Positions 54,006 to 63,487 of a DNA stretch of 64,000 nt are shown here, piece by piece. A model generated the notes under the pieces. That model was given only the letters and a program-made list of their open reading frames with translations. It ran no database searches and was not told the DNA's origin. How positions within the stretch are numbered: the stretch's first letter is position 1; each line of letters opens with the position of its first letter. The stretch comes from Bacteroidetes bacterium UKL13-3 (GTDB lineage Bacteria; Bacteroidota; Bacteroidia; UKL13-3), in contig CP012155.1 of the NCBI GenBank assembly GCA_001602415.1, positions 2,722,223-2,786,222 on the forward strand. Reading direction: 5' to 3'. Made by a program: the position numbers and the translations under genes.

Positions 54006-55004
54006 AAATAGCGCTTAAACGAAGTGTACCCACTTCGATTTAAGCGTGTATTGACTGAAGCGTGACGGGGTTTTTCGCGAGTTATGTGTTTTGAATGTTT
54101 AGAATTATTTTTGGCTGCTTGGTGGGTGTATTTTTAGTTGGTGCAGCTTTACTTTTTTAGCGCTTTAATGCGCTTTTTTTGTGCTTTTTGTTTTGCAGGC
54201 TGGTAACTTTTGTGTGTTGTTTTAGGTTTTGGGCAATGCGCGGCCTAGTTGCCTGTTTTAGGCAATTAAGGTTATGCAATATTTAACGCTTGCTGGCGGG
54301 CTTGGTGTAGCAATGCCAATGGTGGTGCATTGGCTTCAAAACTCATTAAGCGTATCATTACTCCGGTTTTACAGCATGGGCATTTTTCTATGTCTATTCC
54401 ATGCTTTTGCAACAGCATTTGTTGCCACGTTATTAATGCTTGTTGTCGTTTGGGTATTATACCCATTTGCATTTGTTGGGTGCGCAACTTGGGTTTGTTA
54501 CGGCTGGCCAATATGCCGTAATGCCGTATTTTTCTGAACCCTGCTGGTAGTATATGCATACTAAACCTGCGCAAAAACTCTACCCCGCTTAACTCCATTA
54601 CTTTTTGCTGCCCTCCACTGCGGTAATCTTTGTAAGTAAACTTTACCGTTTGGTTATTTACATCTAACAAGCGATGATTGCTTATGGCTATTTTATGGCT
54701 GTAACGTCCTAAGTATTCTATTACTTGCTTTGGGCCGGCAAAGGGTTGTTTGGCATACACTACCCAACTTTTTTGATACAAAATTTCGCGCAAGGTTTTG
54801 TTTAGCTCTTGCTTTTGCGAGGTGAGCAGTTGCCTAAATCCTTCCATAAATTTTGCCCGATAAACTTTGCTTAATGCTTTTACCGGAAACAAAAAATCGC
54901 GTTTGTATTTACTCGGTTTCCAAAAGCCTGCACGGCTTACTCCTCCTGATGGTACTATCATGTGTACGTGCGGGTGTAAACTTAAGTTTTGCCCCCAAGC
55001 GTGT
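54006..55004 (-). mobile_element. IS91-like element, truncated (copy 3)
   Basis: Almost identical to copy 2 from the ori end inwards, starting directly after the TTATAAC R'' box, but cut at 55004. The recombinase gene and the transposase N-terminus are lost, as is the rest of the attC site. Sequence from 55005 (TCGTCCTGAAAAAAG) is unrelated and marks a deletion edge of the array. Confidence 0.88.
54272..55003 (-). pseudogene. IS91-family transposase, C-terminal fragment
   Basis: Carries the C-terminal ~240 residues of the copy 2 transposase from just before the HUH motif (GQNLSLHPHVHM) with very few changes, for example GFRKIRHYG instead of GGRKIRHYG. The zinc finger is missing, so it should be inactive. 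The near identity means a recent duplication or insertion. Confidence 0.9.
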
Positions 55005-55082
55005 CTCGTCCTGAAAAAAGTTTACACTTATTACTAAAAAGATCCTAAAGTACAAACTTGCCTTGTAGCGAATATGTCCTCA

Positions 55083-57206
55083 TTATCGTTTAATATGTAG
55101 CACATAAAACAGAAAGTTGTATTCAAACGCTACTTCCTTTAATGAAGCAAACCTACCCGATGCGCCTCCGTGTCCGGCTTCCATATTGGTTTTAAACAGC
55201 AACACATTATCGTCCGTTTTCATCGTGCGCAGTTTAGCAACCCATTTGGCAGGCTCCCAATATTGCACTTGTGAATCGTGCAAACCAGAAGTAACCAACA
55301 TATTGGGATAGGCTTGTTTTTTTACTTGATCGTAAGGTGAATAGGAAAGCATATAGTCGTAATATTTTTTCTCGTTGGGGTTACCCCATTCATCATACTC
55401 GTAGGTAGTTAATGGAATACTGCTATCCATCATTGTGGTAATTACATCCACAAAAGGTACATCGGCAACAATCACTTTGTATAAATCAGGACGCATATTG
55501 CTGATAGCTCCCATTAACAAACCACCCGCACTTCCACCAGATGCCACAAGCTTTTCAGACGATGTGAATTTTTCGTTAATCAGAAACTCCGAGCAAGCGA
55601 TAAAATCGGTGAACGTATTTTTCTTCTTTAATAATTTCCCGTCCTCGTACCATTGTCGTCCCATTTCTTGTCCGCCCCGCACGTGGCAAATGGCAAACAC
55701 AAATCCCCTATTGAGCAAACTCAACCGTGCTGTACTAAAATAAGCATCCATGCTGGAACCATAACTTCCATAAGCATACTGATACAATGGTGCTGAACCG
55801 TCTTTGGGTGTTCCTTTTCGGTACACTAAGGAGATCGGAATTTTTACACCATCGGCTGCAGTAGCATATACACGTTCGCTTACATAGTTTTCTCTTTTAA
55901 AGCCACCATCCATCACTTCCTGTTCTTTCATCAAGATTTTTTTCCGTGACGACATATCATAATCATACGTACTCATAGGAGTGGTTAATGACGTGTAGCG
56001 GTAACGAATCACATCCGAATCGTACTCGGGATTATACGAAGTGTAAGCGGTGTAAGTAGGCTCGCCAAAGTTGAGGTAATGCTCTTGGTTGGTATTACGG
56101 TTGATGAACCGAATATGCAGCAAACCTTCTTTACGCTCTTCTACTACCAAAAAGTTTTTAAATACATCCACACCTTCTAACAACACATCCTTTCGGTGCG
56201 CTATCACTTCTATCCAATTGTTTTTATTTGTATTAAATGGAGTGGTAGTTTGCATCAACCTAAAGTTTTGTGCTTTCCAATTTGTAACTACAAAAAAGTT
56301 TTCTCCATCGTGTGTTAGTGAGTATTCATGCTCTTCCCCGCGCGGTAAAAACGGAACAAATTTCCCATCAGGTTTATCTGCATCCAACAACAATACTTCG
56401 CTACTCAAGGTGCTATTGGAAATAATTTCGATGTACTTTTTTGATTTTGTTTTACCAATGGATACCGAAAACTCTTCATCCTTTTCTTGATACACCAATA
56501 CATCCTCACTTTGCGGAGTACCAATAACATGGCGGTAAACCTTGCGTTCTTGTAGTGTCTCCGTATCTTTATTTACATAAAAAACAGTTTTGTTATCGCT
56601 GGCCCAAACGGCTTCACCGGTTGTGTTTTGAAGAACTTCATCATACTCTTTTCCCGTTGTTAAATCTCGAAAATGGAGAAGATACAACCGCCTGCTAACG
56701 GTATCTTCACTATAAGCCAACATCCTGTTATCATTGCTAATTTCCAGCGAACCCAAATCGTAATATGAATGTACTTTTGCACGTTCGTTTTCATCCATCA
56801 ATAACTCTTCAGCAGCATCCAAGCTTCCTTTTTTTCGGAAATTGATAGCGTAATCTTTTCCTTGTTCATACTTATTGTAATAGTAGTATCCACCATCTTT
56901 GTATGGCACAGATTCATCATTTTCTTTCACACGCGCTTTTAATTCGTTAAACAACGCATCCTCATCCGATTTGGTATCTTTTAATACCTCATCACAATAG
57001 GCATTTTCGGCATTTAGGTAGGCTATTACTTCCGGATTTTCTCTTTCCTTCAGCCAAAAATAATTATCGGTTCGGGTGTTACCATGCTCGGTAAAGGTAT
57101 GGGGTTTGGTAGCCGCCAAAGGTGGTTTAGTATTTTTCATTTGTTGTTGACACGATATTAAGGTTGCGCATGCAAGGATTATAAATAGTGGTGCTTGCCT
57201 TTTCAT
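55083..57206 (-). CDS. Prolyl oligopeptidase family serine protease (S9A, PtrB-like) lipoprotein
   Basis: The 707-residue protein has a lipobox (FIILACATLISCQQ), an N-terminal beta-propeller (about residues 90-415) and a C-terminal alpha/beta hydrolase domain. The triad is visible: Ser in ASGGSAGGLLMGA (about 555), Asp in GLHDSQVQYW (about 640) and His in EAGHGGASGRF (about 677). It cleaves short peptides, probably in the periplasm. The propeller motif YFWLKERENPEVIAYLNAEN is typical of oligopeptidase B-like enzymes. It is outside the cassette array. Confidence 0.94.
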   Translation of the reverse strand: MKRQAPLFIILACATLISCQQQMKNTKPPLAATKPHTFTEHGNTRTDNYFWLKERENPEVIAYLNAENAYCDEVLKDTKSDEDALFNELKARVKENDESVPYKDGGYYYYNKYEQGKDYAINFRKKGSLDAAEELLMDENERAKVHSYYDLGSLEISNDNRMLAYSEDTVSRRLYLLHFRDLTTGKEYDEVLQNTTGEAVWASDNKTVFYVNKDTETLQERKVYRHVIGTPQSEDVLVYQEKDEEFSVSIGKTKSKKYIEIISNSTLSSEVLLLDADKPDGKFVPFLPRGEEHEYSLTHDGENFFVVTNWKAQNFRLMQTTTPFNTNKNNWIEVIAHRKDVLLEGVDVFKNFLVVEERKEGLLHIRFINRNTNQEHYLNFGEPTYTAYTSYNPEYDSDVIRYRYTSLTTPMSTYDYDMSSRKKILMKEQEVMDGGFKRENYVSERVYATAADGVKIPISLVYRKGTPKDGSAPLYQYAYGSYGSSMDAYFSTARLSLLNRGFVFAICHVRGGQEMGRQWYEDGKLLKKKNTFTDFIACSEFLINEKFTSSEKLVASGGSAGGLLMGAISNMRPDLYKVIVADVPFVDVITTMMDSSIPLTTYEYDEWGNPNEKKYYDYMLSYSPYDQVKKQAYPNMLVTSGLHDSQVQYWEPAKWVAKLRTMKTDDNVLLFKTNMEAGHGGASGRFASLKEVAFEYNFLFYVLHIKR

Positions 57207-57310
57207 AGCGGAGTAGTTTAAAACAAAGATGCGCGAAACGTGGGAATTATTATTGAGAAAATTATCGGGTTCGGTTCATCTGCCGCTATAGACTCGGCCT
57301 GATATAGATG

Positions 57311-57823
57311 CTACTTACGCTTCCAGATAGGAACATTGCTGCAGGCTTCTCCATACATGATACTTTTTACATAAGGAGACAGCTTGTGGGTGATTTCTAC
57401 GTATGCACTCACGGGAACGGGAACATCGCTACAACCTTTTACAATAATGCGCATATCCTTTAGTACTTCATAATCTATTTTGGAGAGTGCATCCTGGTAT
57501 AAAACTGTTTCGAGGGTGGCTAAATCACCAAATACATAGCGGTTAGCGAAAGGTTCGATGTTAACCGAAAGTAACATATACGCCCAAGTTGGAATGATCG
57601 CATCCGTTGAACATGTGAAGGCTACGTTTTTGCCTTTGTATTGCTCCCAATCGTGGTTTTTTACAAACTCGCGAAAGTCTTTTTCCTTCAAAATCATCTC
57701 ACGAAACAACCAATCTTTAATATCTAGCAACACACGTTCGCTCTTGTGGAAATATTCTTCCAGGTTAAGCGTGATAAGTCCGCTGTTTGCTACTTTGTTT
57801 TCGATAGGTGTTATTTCTTCCAT
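57311..57823 (-). CDS. DUF2480-family protein
   Basis: The 170-residue protein resembles the DUF2480 family of Bacteroidota: NKVANSGLITLNLEEYF at the start, then VAFTCSTDAIIPTWAYMLL, and VKGCSDVPVPVSAYVEI near the C-terminus. It has no signal or membrane segment, and its function is unknown. Confidence 0.85.
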   Translation of the reverse strand: MEEITPIENKVANSGLITLNLEEYFHKSERVLLDIKDWLFREMILKEKDFREFVKNHDWEQYKGKNVAFTCSTDAIIPTWAYMLLSVNIEPFANRYVFGDLATLETVLYQDALSKIDYEVLKDMRIIVKGCSDVPVPVSAYVEITHKLSPYVKSIMYGEACSNVPIWKRK

Positions 57824-57845
57824 ATTGATACTCTTTTTTCTCTCC

Positions 57846-57960
57846 CGCAGATTAATTTTTCCCGCAGATTACGCAGATTTTCGCGGATAGTGTCTCCGGT
57901 GGATTTGCGCGGATTACTTTTTCTCCCGCAGATTGCACTGATTTGCGCAGATAGTAATTA
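57846..57960. repeat. CGCAGATT repeat cluster, left of the GxxExxY gene
   Basis: Several copies of CCCGCAGATTA and ACGCAGATTTTCGCGGAT units lie just downstream of the GxxExxY gene; matching units are at 58366-58400 on the other side. Repeats of this kind occur widely in Bacteroidota spacers. Confidence 0.7.
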
Positions 57961-57966
57961 CGCAAA

Positions 57967-58344
57967 TTATAATCCAATCACCTTTCGGAAAATGCTATTC
58001 GCAATGCTGTCTGTGTTGAAGTTAACAAGTATGCCTAACTTTTTGTTGTACAATTTTAAATAGGTCAACAACTGTTTATGATGAACATTGGCCAAGGCCT
58101 CAACGGATTTTACTTCAATCACAACCAAATCTTCAACTAAAATATCAAGTCTGAATCCTAGCTCTAGTTTAACACCATCATACAAAACAGGTACTGGCAC
58201 TTCCGTTCACACTTCTAAATTTTCTTTTTTCAGTTCATGTACCAGTGCTGCCACATAAACAGATTCCAAAAGTCCTGTACCTAGTTCATTGTTTACTTTG
58301 AAAATAGCTCCGCGTATCTTATACGAAAGTTCATTTTCTGTCAT
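57967..58344 (-). pseudogene. GxxExxY-family gene interrupted by an in-frame TGA
   Basis: From ATG 58344 to the stop at 57967 is 125 codons in one frame with a single TGA at 58209-58207. The N-terminal part reads KIRGAIFKVNNELGTGLLES with the GxxExxY motif GTGLLESVY, and the C-terminal part reads VPVPVLYDGVKLELGFRLD, VVIEVKSVEAL. The length equals an intact member. The family resembles nuclease-like folds but its role is unclear. TGA serves as a normal stop elsewhere here (for example at 52797-52799), so this is a nonsense mutation, not recoding. Confidence 0.85.
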
Positions 58345-58365
58345 TGGGTTTACTATTATAGGGCT

Positions 58366-58400
58366 ATATAATCTGCGTTTATCTGCGTAATCTGCGGGAA
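58366..58400. repeat. CGCAGATT repeat, right of the GxxExxY gene
   Basis: ATCTGCGTTTATCTGCG and TAATCTGCGGG, the inverted partner of the cluster at 57846-57960. Confidence 0.65.
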
Positions 58401-58404
58401 ACCC

Positions 58405-59874
58405 TTACACAAGAAGATTCTTCCAATTAATCTCTGCTGCCAGGATTTCTCTGATTTGAGAGATGGAAATACGCTCTTGTTTCATGGTATCGCGATAGCG
58501 GATGGTAACCGTTTTGTTTTCTAACGATTCATGGTCGACTGTGATGCAGAATGGGGTTCCCAAAGCATCTTGTCTGCGGTACCGTTTACCGATAGCATCT
58601 TTTTCTTCGTAAAAACAGTTGTAATCCAGTTTCAGGTCACCCATGATTTCGCGGGCAACTTCCGGCAATCCATCTTTTTTGGTTAGCGGGAAAATAGCCA
58701 CTTTATACGGAGCCAATACCGGTGGTAAAGCTAATACCACACGTGTATCTTTTTTATCATCCTCGCCAACTTCCTCTTCTTTGTAGCTGGCACACAAGGT
58801 TGCTAAAAACAATCTATCCAATCCTATGGATGTTTCAATTACGTATGGAATATAATTACCATAAGGCTTTCCGTTCTCATCCAGTTCTGCATCGAAGTAC
58901 TGCATTTTTTTGCCCGATAATTCCTGGTGGTTGCGTAAATCGAAATCGGTACGTGAGTGTATACCTTCCATTTCTTTAAAACCAAATGGGAAGTTAAATT
59001 CAATATCAACAGCGGCATCGGCATAATGAGCCAGTTTTACGTGGTCGTGGAAACGATAGTTATCATCACCCAACCCTAGTTTTTTATGCCATTTCAAACG
59101 TGCTTCTTTCCAGTATTCGTACCATTGTTTTTGGGTGCCGGGACGAATGAAAAATTGCATCTCCATTTGTTCGAACTCTCGCATGCGCATGATAAACTGA
59201 CGTGCAATAATTTCGTTACGGAATGCTTTACCTGTTTGAGCAATACCAAAAGGAATTTTCATTCTTCCGGTTTTTTGTACGTTCAAGAAATTGACGAAAA
59301 TACCCTGAGCTGTTTCTGGACGAAGGTATATTTTATCGGCATCTTCGGCCATGGCCCCCATCTCGGTGCTAAACATCAAGTTAAACTGACGAACATCTGT
59401 CCAGTTGCGTGTTCCGCTTATAGGACAAGCAATTTCATGTTGTTCAATTAACATTTTAAGTTGTACTAAATCATTATCCAATAATGCTTGGTCGAGAGCT
59501 GCTTGCAACTCTTCAGCCTTATTAGTTTTACCGTCTTTTTCGTAGCGGGTAATTTTATCTTCCAACAATTGATCAGCGCGATAACGTTTTTTCGAATCTT
59601 TGTTATCAATCATCGGATCGCTAAATCCATCAATATGCCCACTGGCCTTCCAGGTTTTAGGATGCATAAAAATGGCGGCATCAATGCCCACAATGTTTTC
59701 GTGCATTTGCACCATTGCTTTCCACCAATACTGGCGTAGGTTATTTTTTAACTCGGCACCGTTTTGCCCGTAATCATATACGGCACCCAGTCCGTCATAA
59801 ATTTCACTCGAAGGAAATACAAAGCCATACTCTTTGGCGTGGCTCACTACTTTCTTAAATATTTCTTCACTCAT
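58405..59874 (-). CDS. glyS: Glycyl-tRNA synthetase (alpha2 type)
   Basis: The 489-residue class II synthetase has the GlyQS plan: IFKKVVSHAKEYGFVFPSSE at the start, motif 2 IGIAQTGKAFRNEIIARQFI-like segment (about residue 215) and motif 3 VIETSIGLDRLFLATLCA (about 350). The C-terminal anticodon domain follows (VAIFPLTKKDGLPEVA). It charges tRNA-Gly. The start is ATG 59874. Confidence 0.96.
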   Translation of the reverse strand: MSEEIFKKVVSHAKEYGFVFPSSEIYDGLGAVYDYGQNGAELKNNLRQYWWKAMVQMHENIVGIDAAIFMHPKTWKASGHIDGFSDPMIDNKDSKKRYRADQLLEDKITRYEKDGKTNKAEELQAALDQALLDNDLVQLKMLIEQHEIACPISGTRNWTDVRQFNLMFSTEMGAMAEDADKIYLRPETAQGIFVNFLNVQKTGRMKIPFGIAQTGKAFRNEIIARQFIMRMREFEQMEMQFFIRPGTQKQWYEYWKEARLKWHKKLGLGDDNYRFHDHVKLAHYADAAVDIEFNFPFGFKEMEGIHSRTDFDLRNHQELSGKKMQYFDAELDENGKPYGNYIPYVIETSIGLDRLFLATLCASYKEEEVGEDDKKDTRVVLALPPVLAPYKVAIFPLTKKDGLPEVAREIMGDLKLDYNCFYEEKDAIGKRYRRQDALGTPFCITVDHESLENKTVTIRYRDTMKQERISISQIREILAAEINWKNLLV

Positions 59875-59966
59875 ACGTGGCGCGAAAATAAGGGTATCCT
59901 TGTTAGAAAGAAAATAATAATTGTATGGGTGTAAATGCTTGATTTTGGTGCTATTTTGTATTTAAC

Positions 59967-61277
59967 TTGCAGCTGTTGATACACATCTACTCACAACATA
60001 TTTCTGCCCCTCGACTGCTGTATATTTTGCAGGAACTTTTTGCCCGAAGATTGGGTATAGACTATCAACTCACCGATAATTTCGAAAACTTTAAATCGGT
60101 TGCGGGACCCAAAATTAATTACAGTTATGTTGAATGCGATGGGGTGTTGCAGGTTTTACCCCACGATATTATATCCGAAGAACGCATAACCAACCATCAC
60201 TTTTCTGTAAAACACCACCACGAATGGGACACCATAATGTTTGAACAGCCAGGCACTATCCCATTTGATATTTTTGCAGCTTCATTTTATTTGTTAAGTA
60301 GATATGAAGAATACTTGCCCCACAAAGTTGATGACCACGGACGATTTACCTCCAACCAAAGTATTGCTGTAGAATACGGTTTTATTGAAACACCATTGGT
60401 GGATAAATGGGCGCTACAACTTAAAGGTGTTTTGGAGAAACTATTCGGAAAGATACCATGTGTAACTCCAACCTATCGTTTTATTTCTACGTTTGATATT
60501 GATACTGCATACCTATACAGAGGCTTGCCAAAAGATCGTCAGGTTAAAAAATTAATCAAGTCACTTACCTTTTTAAATGTTCAAACACTCGCCCAACAAT
60601 ACAATGTAAATAAAGGAAAAATGCAAGATCCTTACGATACATTTGCATACATAGAACAGGTAACACACAATTGCGAAGTATTATTTTTTGTGTTGAGTGG
60701 TGGTAAAAATGAGTATGACGAACTCATTCCGATGGAAACGACAGAAATGCAACATCTTTTAACGTCTTTAAGTAAAAAGTATGCCATCGGATTGCATCCA
60801 TCCTATGAATCGTTTGATAAAAAAGAAATTACGTTAGCGGAAAAAAATGCTTTAGCAAAAACAATTCAAAAGGATGTAATCTTTAGTCGCCAACATTTTT
60901 TACGCTTTCAACTGCCATTAACAATGAACTTGTTGTTGCAAAGTGGCATAAATGAAGATTACAGCATGGCCTATAGTGATATTGCAGGATTTAGGGCATC
61001 TACAGCACATCCCTTTCAGTTTTTTGATTTAGAGAGCAACAAAACAACAGCACTCACAATTTATCCAACATTGTTAATGGATGTTACGTTGCGCTACAAT
61101 ATGAACCTAACCACACATGCAGCTATAAGTAAAGCAGAACAATTGATACAAGAAGTAAAGCAAGTTAATGGAGTGTGCATTAGTTTGTGGCACAACAGCA
61201 ATTTGAGTGAAACAAACAATTGGCTGCATTGGAAAGAAGTATTTGAAAAAATACATACATTAGCATCCAATAGATGA
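59967..61277 (+). CDS. Polysaccharide-deacetylase-like protein
   Basis: The 436-residue protein has an N-terminal uncharacterised domain (about 1-165, with DIFAASFYLLSRYEEYLPH) and a NodB-like region with FISTFDIDTAYLY (Asp pair, about 180) and IGLHPSYESFDK (about 270). This is the layout of polysaccharide deacetylases found in Bacteroidota glycan loci. The start is TTG 59967, since no ATG is well placed; the exact N-terminus is uncertain. It overlaps the next gene by 4 bases (ATGA), so they are likely coupled. Confidence 0.75.
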   Translation: MQLLIHIYSQHISAPRLLYILQELFARRLGIDYQLTDNFENFKSVAGPKINYSYVECDGVLQVLPHDIISEERITNHHFSVKHHHEWDTIMFEQPGTIPFDIFAASFYLLSRYEEYLPHKVDDHGRFTSNQSIAVEYGFIETPLVDKWALQLKGVLEKLFGKIPCVTPTYRFISTFDIDTAYLYRGLPKDRQVKKLIKSLTFLNVQTLAQQYNVNKGKMQDPYDTFAYIEQVTHNCEVLFFVLSGGKNEYDELIPMETTEMQHLLTSLSKKYAIGLHPSYESFDKKEITLAEKNALAKTIQKDVIFSRQHFLRFQLPLTMNLLLQSGINEDYSMAYSDIAGFRASTAHPFQFFDLESNKTTALTIYPTLLMDVTLRYNMNLTTHAAISKAEQLIQEVKQVNGVCISLWHNSNLSETNNWLHWKEVFEKIHTLASNR

Positions 61278-62182
61278 TAGTTTACCATAAGCACTCAACG
61301 ATTGATAAAACAAAGTGGGACCTTTGTATTGAACAAGCACAAAACAGTTTGATATACGGATACTCTTGGTATTTGGATATACTCGCTCCGGGTTGGGAAG
61401 CCCTTGTATTGGGTGATTACAAAGCCGTGATGCCCTTAACATGCAACAAAAAGGGGTTATTTTCCTACCTCTATCAGCCTTTTTTTACGCAACAATTGGG
61501 TTTATTTTACACGCACCATTATGATAAAGGTAGGCTCATTGAGTTTTTAACAGCTATACCCTCTCATTTTCGCTTTATTGATATTAACCTAAATGAAGGA
61601 AATGAATTGATGCATACAGATTACGTATTGCACAAACGAAAAAACTTAGTGCTAGACTTAAACCATACATACACCAAATTGCACAAGGAGTTTGATAATC
61701 ATTGCAAGCGCAATCTTAAAAAGGCAAAAAAGAGCACGCAAACAGTTGAAGCAATTGATGCAGAAATGGCCGTTGCTTTTTACCAAAAACACAAAGGAAA
61801 CAATACGGCTAATGTGTTGCCCAAACATTATAATAACTTTAAAGCTGTTTTAGCCGTTGCGTTACAAAAAAACATGTTGTATTGCCGCGGTGTGTTTAAT
61901 GAGCATAATGAATTAATTGCTTGCGGAATATTCCTTATTCACAACGGACGTATTATATACATGATGGGAGGAGCCTCAGGAAAAGGAAGAGACGCTCGTT
62001 CGATGTATGCGTTATTCGACCACCTCATTACGCAGTTTTGCAACCACCCAATATTGTTAGATTTTGAAGGGTCGGAGATACCTGGAATTGCCCGTTTTTA
62101 CAAAGGTTTCGGAGCTGAAAAACGGCCCTACTTCAAACTCAAGTTAAACCGTTTACCTTGGTTTATGCGTTGGTTGAAATAG
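61274..62182 (+). CDS. FemAB/GNAT-like acyltransferase
   Basis: The 302-residue protein resembles the peptidoglycan-bridge/FemAB-type or BioF2-like acetyltransferases: SLIYGYSWYLDILAPGWEAL at the start, DNHCKRNLKKAKK in the middle and LIACGIFLIHNGRIIYMMGG (about 215). It probably acylates a glycan or peptide together with the coupled deacetylase-like protein. The substrate is unknown. Confidence 0.75.
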   Translation: MIVYHKHSTIDKTKWDLCIEQAQNSLIYGYSWYLDILAPGWEALVLGDYKAVMPLTCNKKGLFSYLYQPFFTQQLGLFYTHHYDKGRLIEFLTAIPSHFRFIDINLNEGNELMHTDYVLHKRKNLVLDLNHTYTKLHKEFDNHCKRNLKKAKKSTQTVEAIDAEMAVAFYQKHKGNNTANVLPKHYNNFKAVLAVALQKNMLYCRGVFNEHNELIACGIFLIHNGRIIYMMGGASGKGRDARSMYALFDHLITQFCNHPILLDFEGSEIPGIARFYKGFGAEKRPYFKLKLNRLPWFMRWLK

Positions 62183-62189
62183 TTTCAAG

Positions 62190-62235
62190 CCGCAGATTAC
62201 GCAAATTTAAATGATTGAATTTGCGTAATCTGTGG
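62190..62235. terminator. Large hairpin of the CGCAGATT repeat type
   Basis: CCGCAGATTACGCAAATT (62190-62207) pairs with AATTTGCGTAATCTGTGG (62218-62235), one wobble, 10-base loop. It uses the same unit as the repeats at 57846 and 58366 and follows the acyltransferase. It may terminate transcription but has no T-run. Confidence 0.6.
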
Positions 62236-62313
62236 CATAACTCTTTATTAAGAAATAGTTGTTCCGATTCTCGGAATTAGACTTTAATATTGATTACTCT
62301 TAAATAGACTTCC

Positions 62314-63186
62314 ATGAAAATTGCCGCTATAGATATTGGTTCCAATGCTGTTCGATTACAAATTGCCCGTGTAAACAATGAGGTTGGAGAAGAACCTTTC
62401 AAAAAAGTTGAGTTCGTACGCATTCCTATTCGCTTAGGAGATGATGCATTTAACGAAGGAAAGATAGGTAAAGATAAGCGCGAAATTTTTTACAAAGCCA
62501 TGCAATCGTTTGCGCTGCTGATGGATGTTTATGAGGTGGAAGCCTATATGGCATGTGCTACATCCGCTATGCGTGAAGCGAAAAATGGAGCTAAAATCGC
62601 AGAGAAAGTATTAGAGAAATCGGGAATCAAAATTGATATCATCAATGGTAAGCGTGAATCCGAACTAATTTTAAAATCTATTCAACAACATTTACAACCC
62701 GGTAAAAGTTATCTTACGATTGATGTAGGAGGTGGTAGTACAGAAATGACTGTAATTAAAAATCGCAGGGCTTACGACTCTGTTTCGTTTGATGTTGGAA
62801 CCATTCGTTTGCGTGATAATACGGTTAAGAAAAAAGCATGGGATGAAATTGAACAATATGTAAAAGGGCATGTGAAAGATTTTACCGATGCCGAAGCCAT
62901 TGCTACCAGTGGAACAATCAATAAAATAGCGATGATTATTAACCCCGCTGTTGATCCGCATATTACTACCGCACAATTAGAAACTTTTTATGCTGATGTA
63001 AAAAAAATGAGCATGAAAGAACGCATTGAAAAATACAAACTCAATCCCGACCGTGCCGATGTAATTGCCCCGAGTGCAAGCATTTACCTGAAAATTTTAG
63101 GATGGGGAAATATTGATAAAATGCATGCTCCAAGTGCCGGACTAAAAGATGGTATTTTGTATGAATTGCTGGAGAAGATAAAATAA
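62314..63186 (+). CDS. Ppx/GppA-family phosphatase
   Basis: The 290-residue protein has the ASKHA fold of exopolyphosphatase/guanosine pentaphosphatase: MKIAAIDIGSNAVRLQIARV at the start, MACATSAMREAKNG (about residue 90), LTIDVGGGSTEMTVIKN (about 135). It is the short form without the C-terminal HD domain. It probably degrades polyphosphate or pppGpp. Confidence 0.9.
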   Translation: MKIAAIDIGSNAVRLQIARVNNEVGEEPFKKVEFVRIPIRLGDDAFNEGKIGKDKREIFYKAMQSFALLMDVYEVEAYMACATSAMREAKNGAKIAEKVLEKSGIKIDIINGKRESELILKSIQQHLQPGKSYLTIDVGGGSTEMTVIKNRRAYDSVSFDVGTIRLRDNTVKKKAWDEIEQYVKGHVKDFTDAEAIATSGTINKIAMIINPAVDPHITTAQLETFYADVKKMSMKERIEKYKLNPDRADVIAPSASIYLKILGWGNIDKMHAPSAGLKDGILYELLEKIK

Positions 63187-63195
63187 TCTTGTCTA

Positions 63196-63471
63196 ATGAC
63201 TGAACCTACTATCATTTTTGCGATAAGCATGGGGTTGCTTTTCTTTTCCCGTCTACCATTAGGTGTATGGTTTTATAACCACGAGTAGAAGACAGATAAA
63301 GGACTTTTTGATTATTCTAGAGCGGAACAAACAGTGCTTTTGTTCAATTGGTATACCGCTGCAAAAAAAGAAAATAAAACCCTCGCGTCTGTTCTAAATT
63401 TTATACTCATTATTATAGTTTTCGTATTTCTGTCTACGATTATGTATGTGGAATGGAAAAAATCTCTATGA
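63196..63471 (+). pseudogene. Small two-helix membrane protein gene with in-frame TAG
   Basis: ATG 63196 leads 30 codons (TEPTIIFAISMGLLFFSRLP) to TAG at 63286-63288. The same frame continues with sensible sequence (KGLFDYSRAEQTVLLFNWYT, LNFILIIIVFVFLSTIMYVE) to TGA 63469-63471, 91 residues in total. Two hydrophobic segments are separated by a polar loop. The single stop suggests recent decay. The family was not recognised. Confidence 0.6.
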
Positions 63472-63487
63472 ATACTTTACACATAAC

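Noticed and set aside
58207..58209. TGA as a sense codon (recoding)
   Set aside because: TGA ends normal genes in this window, for example at 52797-52799 and 61275-61277.
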